Source: Streptomyces sp. HUAS CB01 (GTDB taxonomy: Bacteria > Actinomycetota > Actinomycetes > Streptomycetales > Streptomycetaceae). Taken from it: a stretch of DNA of 64,000 bases. Shown one piece after another: positions 61,511-64,000 of the stretch; the stretch's first letter is position 1; each line of letters starts with the position of its first letter. The stretch is from assembly GCF_030406905.1 (NCBI RefSeq), contig NZ_CP129137.1:682001-746000 (forward strand), in the 5' to 3' direction. The notes under the pieces were generated by a model. The model worked only from the letters and a program-made list of their open reading frames with translations, was not told the DNA's origin and searched no databases. Position numbers and translations under genes: made by a program.

Positions 61511-62371
61511 TCAGCAGGGCACGTCACCCTCGAGCCGGCGCAGCCGCTCGGCGTCACTCGTCCGGGGGCAGGTGCCGCACGCCTCGGCCGGGCGGATCGT
61601 GTAGTAGAGGCAGCAGCCGGCGCGGGTGCGGGTCGGGTACGACCGGCCCTCGCGGCCCGCGAGCCGGCGGAAGTCGGCGCCGCCGGGGAACGGCGGGACG
61701 GGCTCCGGCAGCAGCTGGGTCGCGGCCCGCACGCCGCGCTCCTCCTCCCCCAGCATCCGGCCGAGGTACCAGACGCCGGACACCAGGTCGTCGCCCGCCA
61801 TGCCCCACAGCGCACGGGGCCCCCGGCGCACCCGCGGGGCGATCGCGGTCAGCAGCGGACGCACGTGGTCGGCGTAGCCGGCGCGCAGCTCCGCCCGCAG
61901 GGCCTCCTCGTGCGGGAGCACCCGTACACCCGGCAGCCCGGCGGCCGGATCGCCGGGAAGACACGCGAAGCCGCCGGGAACGACGGAGAAGGCACCTGTG
62001 GTGAGGCTGACACGGACGTCCTGGGGCCGGAGCCGCGGGACGCGGCGCTCCAGGCACCACGGTCCGCTCATCAGCAGACCCACGGACCAGAGGTAGTCGT
62101 GGAGCGCGCGGGAGGCCGCGACGTCGGGACGCGGGGTGCGGCCGTGGTCGTGCTCCACCCGCAGGACCTCGGCACCGAGGAGGGCGTCAAGGAACTCGGG
62201 GCGGCCGGCCAGCTCCGCGCCGTCGGCCCAGCCCTGCGGGGTCGACGAACCGGGCTCCGCAACGTCCGCCTCGAGGGCGGGGCAGAGCTCCGCGAGCCGG
62301 CGGAACGCCGATCCGGCGACGGCGGAACAGCTCACGGCGGAGGCATGAGGGTACACCGGAGCCAGGGTCAC
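61511..62371 (-). CDS. FhuF-like [2Fe-2S] ferric-siderophore reductase
   Basis: 286 residues. The C-terminus has the FhuF iron-sulfur signature 'AGCCLYYTIRPAEACGTCPR', the C-C-x10-C-x2-C arrangement that holds an unusual [2Fe-2S] centre. The middle ('LRAGYADHVRPLLTAIAPRV', 'ALWGMAGDDLVSGVWYLGRM') matches the FhuF/IucC-associated ferric reductase domain. The GTG at 62371 is chosen because AGGAG lies five bases upstream. It probably releases iron from imported ferric siderophore in the cytoplasm. An iron box lies 37 bp before its start, and it is divergent from siderophore biosynthesis genes. Confidence 0.87.
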   Translation of the reverse strand: MTLAPVYPHASAVSCSAVAGSAFRRLAELCPALEADVAEPGSSTPQGWADGAELAGRPEFLDALLGAEVLRVEHDHGRTPRPDVAASRALHDYLWSVGLLMSGPWCLERRVPRLRPQDVRVSLTTGAFSVVPGGFACLPGDPAAGLPGVRVLPHEEALRAELRAGYADHVRPLLTAIAPRVRRGPRALWGMAGDDLVSGVWYLGRMLGEEERGVRAATQLLPEPVPPFPGGADFRRLAGREGRSYPTRTRAGCCLYYTIRPAEACGTCPRTSDAERLRRLEGDVPC

Positions 62372-62407
62372 GAACGCTCCTCGACACAGCGGCTGACACG
62401 GATGAGG

Positions 62408-62426
62408 TAAGGCGAGGCTCACCTTA
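62408..62426 (-). promoter_or_regulatory. Iron box (DmdR/DtxR-type) before the fhuF-like gene
   Basis: TAAGGCGAGGCTCACCTTA is a close match to the actinobacterial iron-box palindrome (TTAGGTTAGGCTCACCTAA type). It lies 37 bp upstream of the fhuF-like start, a repressing position under iron sufficiency. Confidence 0.75.
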
Positions 62427-62482
62427 ACCACAGAAGTGATCTCCCGCGCCAACCGGGGTCGTGTCGAGGCGAATTGACAGAG

Positions 62483-62501
62483 TTAGGTGTGCCTAACCTA
62501 G
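62483..62501 (+). promoter_or_regulatory. Iron box (DmdR/DtxR-type) before the siderophore operon
   Basis: TTAGGTGTGCCTAACCTAG matches the iron-box consensus well. It lies 62 bp before the ATP-grasp start and probably overlaps its promoter (TTGACA at 62474-62479 could be the -35). Confidence 0.8.
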
Positions 62502-62562
62502 GCTCTGGCCCCGTGATCCGGAACTCTCGGATCACCGGATCCGAGCGCGGAGTGGCCCCCTC

Positions 62563-63750
62563 ATGCGGTTGTACCTGCTTGCCCTGAACCCGACCGACTC
62601 GGTCACCGAGGGATTCCTCCCGGCCGCCCGCCGGCTCGGACTGGACGTCACCCTGCTCACCGACCGGCCCGCCGACCACCGTGCCGCGCACCGGGACGTC
62701 GAGGTGCTGGAGTGCGACGTGCGCGACTTCCGCGCCGTGGTCTCCCGTGTGTCCGCCCACGCCTCACCGGACGCGGTCTTCACCAACAGCGACCACCTCC
62801 AGACCCAGGCCGCGCTCGCCGCGGACTACTTCGGGCTGCCGGCCAAGGACTGGCGGGCCGCGCTGCGCACGAAGGACAAGGCCGAGATGCGCCGCCGGCT
62901 GGCCGCCTCGGGCCTGGACACCGTGCGGTCGCTGGAGCTGCCCGCCGCGCAGGACCCGGCCGCCGCGGCCGGGGACTTCCCCTACCCGTGTGTCGTCAAG
63001 CCGCGCGAGGGCGTGGCCAGCGAGGACGTCGTCCTGGCCGGGGACGCGCGGGAACTGGTGCGGCACTGCGAGGAGATCCGGGCACGGCGCCCGGGGGCCG
63101 CGCTGGTGGTCGAGGAGTACCTGCCCGGAGAGCTGTTCACCCTCGAGACCCTCGGCGACGGCCGGGTACGCCATGTGCTGGGCGGGTTCCGCACCGAACT
63201 GTCCCCTCCCCCGTACTTCATCGAGGAGCGGCTGACCTACGTCGCCCGGCATCCGCGGGACATCGAGGAGCAGGTGCTCGCGCAACTCGACGTGCTCGGC
63301 GTCGGGTTCGGCGCCTGCCACACGGAGTTCGTGGTGCACGAAGGCCGCGCGCGGATCATCGAGGTCAACTACCGTGCCATCGGGGACCAGTGCGATCTGC
63401 TGCTCGCCGGGCTGCTGGACATACCGCTGTTCGAGCACGTCCTGCGCACGCATCTCGGCGAACCGCTGCCGTCGGAGCTGGGGGCGCGGGACGACGGAGC
63501 CGCCAGGCTCGACTACCCGTGCGCCGACCGGGCCGGGACGCTGACGGCGGCCCCCGGAGCGACGGAAGTGGAGGCGGGCGGGGTGACACTGACGTACCGG
63601 CCGCTGCGCGGCCTCGGCGAACACCACCCGGTGTACGGGACCAACCGCGACTTCCTCGGCGTGGTGCGGGCCACGGGGACCGACCGGTCGGCCGTGGACC
63701 GCGCCGTGACCGGGTTCCTGGCCGCCCAGCGCTGGGAGATCACACCGTGA
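62563..63750 (+). CDS. ATP-grasp enzyme of siderophore biosynthesis
   Basis: 395 residues, ATP-grasp fold. A pre-ATP-grasp domain ('LYLLALNPTDSVTEGFLPAA', 'DAVFTNSDHLQTQAALAADY') is followed by 'YPCVVKPREGVASEDVVLA' (ATP-binding Lys and flexible loop), 'ALVVEEYLPGELFTLETLG' (hinge Glu) and 'FVVHEGRARIIEVNYRAIGD' (magnesium-binding Glu/Asn). It ligates a carboxylate to an amine via acyl phosphate. The next gene, overlapping by GTGA, is an IucA/IucC-type synthetase, so it likely assembles or tailors an NRPS-independent siderophore. An iron box precedes it. Confidence 0.83.
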   Translation: MRLYLLALNPTDSVTEGFLPAARRLGLDVTLLTDRPADHRAAHRDVEVLECDVRDFRAVVSRVSAHASPDAVFTNSDHLQTQAALAADYFGLPAKDWRAALRTKDKAEMRRRLAASGLDTVRSLELPAAQDPAAAAGDFPYPCVVKPREGVASEDVVLAGDARELVRHCEEIRARRPGAALVVEEYLPGELFTLETLGDGRVRHVLGGFRTELSPPPYFIEERLTYVARHPRDIEEQVLAQLDVLGVGFGACHTEFVVHEGRARIIEVNYRAIGDQCDLLLAGLLDIPLFEHVLRTHLGEPLPSELGARDDGAARLDYPCADRAGTLTAAPGATEVEAGGVTLTYRPLRGLGEHHPVYGTNRDFLGVVRATGTDRSAVDRAVTGFLAAQRWEITP

Positions 63751-64000
63751 CGGTCCCCGCGGCGGGCGCCTCCGGTGCGGCCGGCCCGGCGACCGCGCGA
63801 GCCGGACTGCTGCTGCGGGTGCTCAGCGCCCTGCTGCGCGAGGACGTCGTCGGGCTGCGCAGCCGCGGCCGCCCGGTCGAGCGTGCCGACGGGACCTGGC
63901 TGCGGCTGGACGCCCCCGGGCCGGACGCGCTGCTGCTGCCGGTGCGCGAGGACGGCTTCCAGTGTGCGTGGGAGGCCAGGGAACCGCTGCTGCGCCGGGA
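63747..64000 (+). CDS. IucA/IucC-type siderophore synthetase (3' end missing)
   Basis: Only the first 84 or so residues are in the window. The GTG overlaps the ATP-grasp stop (GTGA, 63747-63750). The text 'GLLLRVLSALLREDVVGLRS' followed by 'WLRLDAPGPDALLLPVRED' is the usual beginning of NIS synthetases, before the ATP-binding part. These enzymes join citrate-like acids to amines or hydroxylamines. The identification rests on a short N-terminus plus context (ATP-grasp partner, iron boxes, FhuF-like neighbour). Confidence 0.7.
   Translation, partial: MTVPAAGASGAAGPATARAGLLLRVLSALLREDVVGLRSRGRPVERADGTWLRLDAPGPDALLLPVREDGFQCAWEAREPLLRR

Overview
The window looks like a 64 kb piece of a Streptomyces (or very close actinomycete) chromosome. 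Base composition is very GC-rich with near-saturated GC third positions. Starts are often GTG and once TTG, and many genes overlap by ATGA or GTGA. It carries a complete whiE-type spore-pigment locus, a gluABCD-type uptake operon, DmdR/DtxR-like iron boxes and several SpoIIE-type phosphatases fused to anti-sigma-like ATPase domains. No rRNA, tRNA, CRISPR array, transposase or integrase was found. The window appears to be ordinary chromosome carrying several accessory metabolic clusters.

Layout, left to right. 1-6.7 kb: the 3' end of a sugar-binding protein gene, then a GH13 alpha-glucosidase with its own lipoprotein and two permeases; one permease carries a large extracytoplasmic insertion with a Cna-B-like end. 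7.0-9.9 kb: a GtrB/GtrA glycosyl-lipid pair facing a large polytopic membrane protein. 10.2-13.6 kb: a glutamate-type ABC operon on the minus strand. 13.9 kb: a small secreted protein. 14.8-24.3 kb: an eight-gene plus-strand cluster that I read as a Pel/galactosaminogalactan-like exopolysaccharide system. It has a secreted PelA-like deacetylase, a PelF-like glycosyltransferase, a polytopic membrane protein, a LegB-like sugar-nucleotide dehydratase, a sugar-1-phosphate nucleotidyltransferase, a second epimerase, a spherulin-4 (GH135-like) protein and a GH114 lipoprotein. This is the most interesting part of the window. 24.4-27.7 kb: polX, a 26-bp tandem repeat of seven copies, and an unknown membrane protein.

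27.9-38.6 kb: an isochorismatase-like hydrolase and three large multidomain PP2C/SpoIIE phosphatases, interleaved with a LysR regulator and a divergent Orn/Lys/Arg-decarboxylase-family gene. 38.8-39.3 kb: a decayed GH16 glucanase remnant. 39.4-50.8 kb: an N-glycan foraging locus comprising GH38 alpha-mannosidase, secreted GH85 endoglycosidase, GH5 (probably subfamily 18) beta-mannosidase, two permeases, a binding lipoprotein and a divergent LacI regulator with a strong candidate operator. 50.8-52.1 kb: a VanZ-like protein and a small phosphoesterase.

52.1-59.2 kb: a whiE-type type II polyketide locus (divergent FAD hydroxylase; then SchA/CurD-like, cupin, KS-alpha, CLF, ACP, aromatase/cyclase and TcmI-like cyclase). 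It is closed by a strong bidirectional terminator and followed by a convergent O-methyltransferase/beta-helix gene pair. 61.5-64 kb: an FhuF-like iron-sulfur protein divergent from an ATP-grasp/IucA-IucC siderophore operon, with two iron boxes in the shared intergenic region; the last gene runs out of the window.

Both sugar ABC systems lack an ATPase gene, as is normal in Streptomyces, where a shared MsiK ATPase energises many carbohydrate importers. All assignments are from reading motifs, gene order and start signals by eye; no database search was run.
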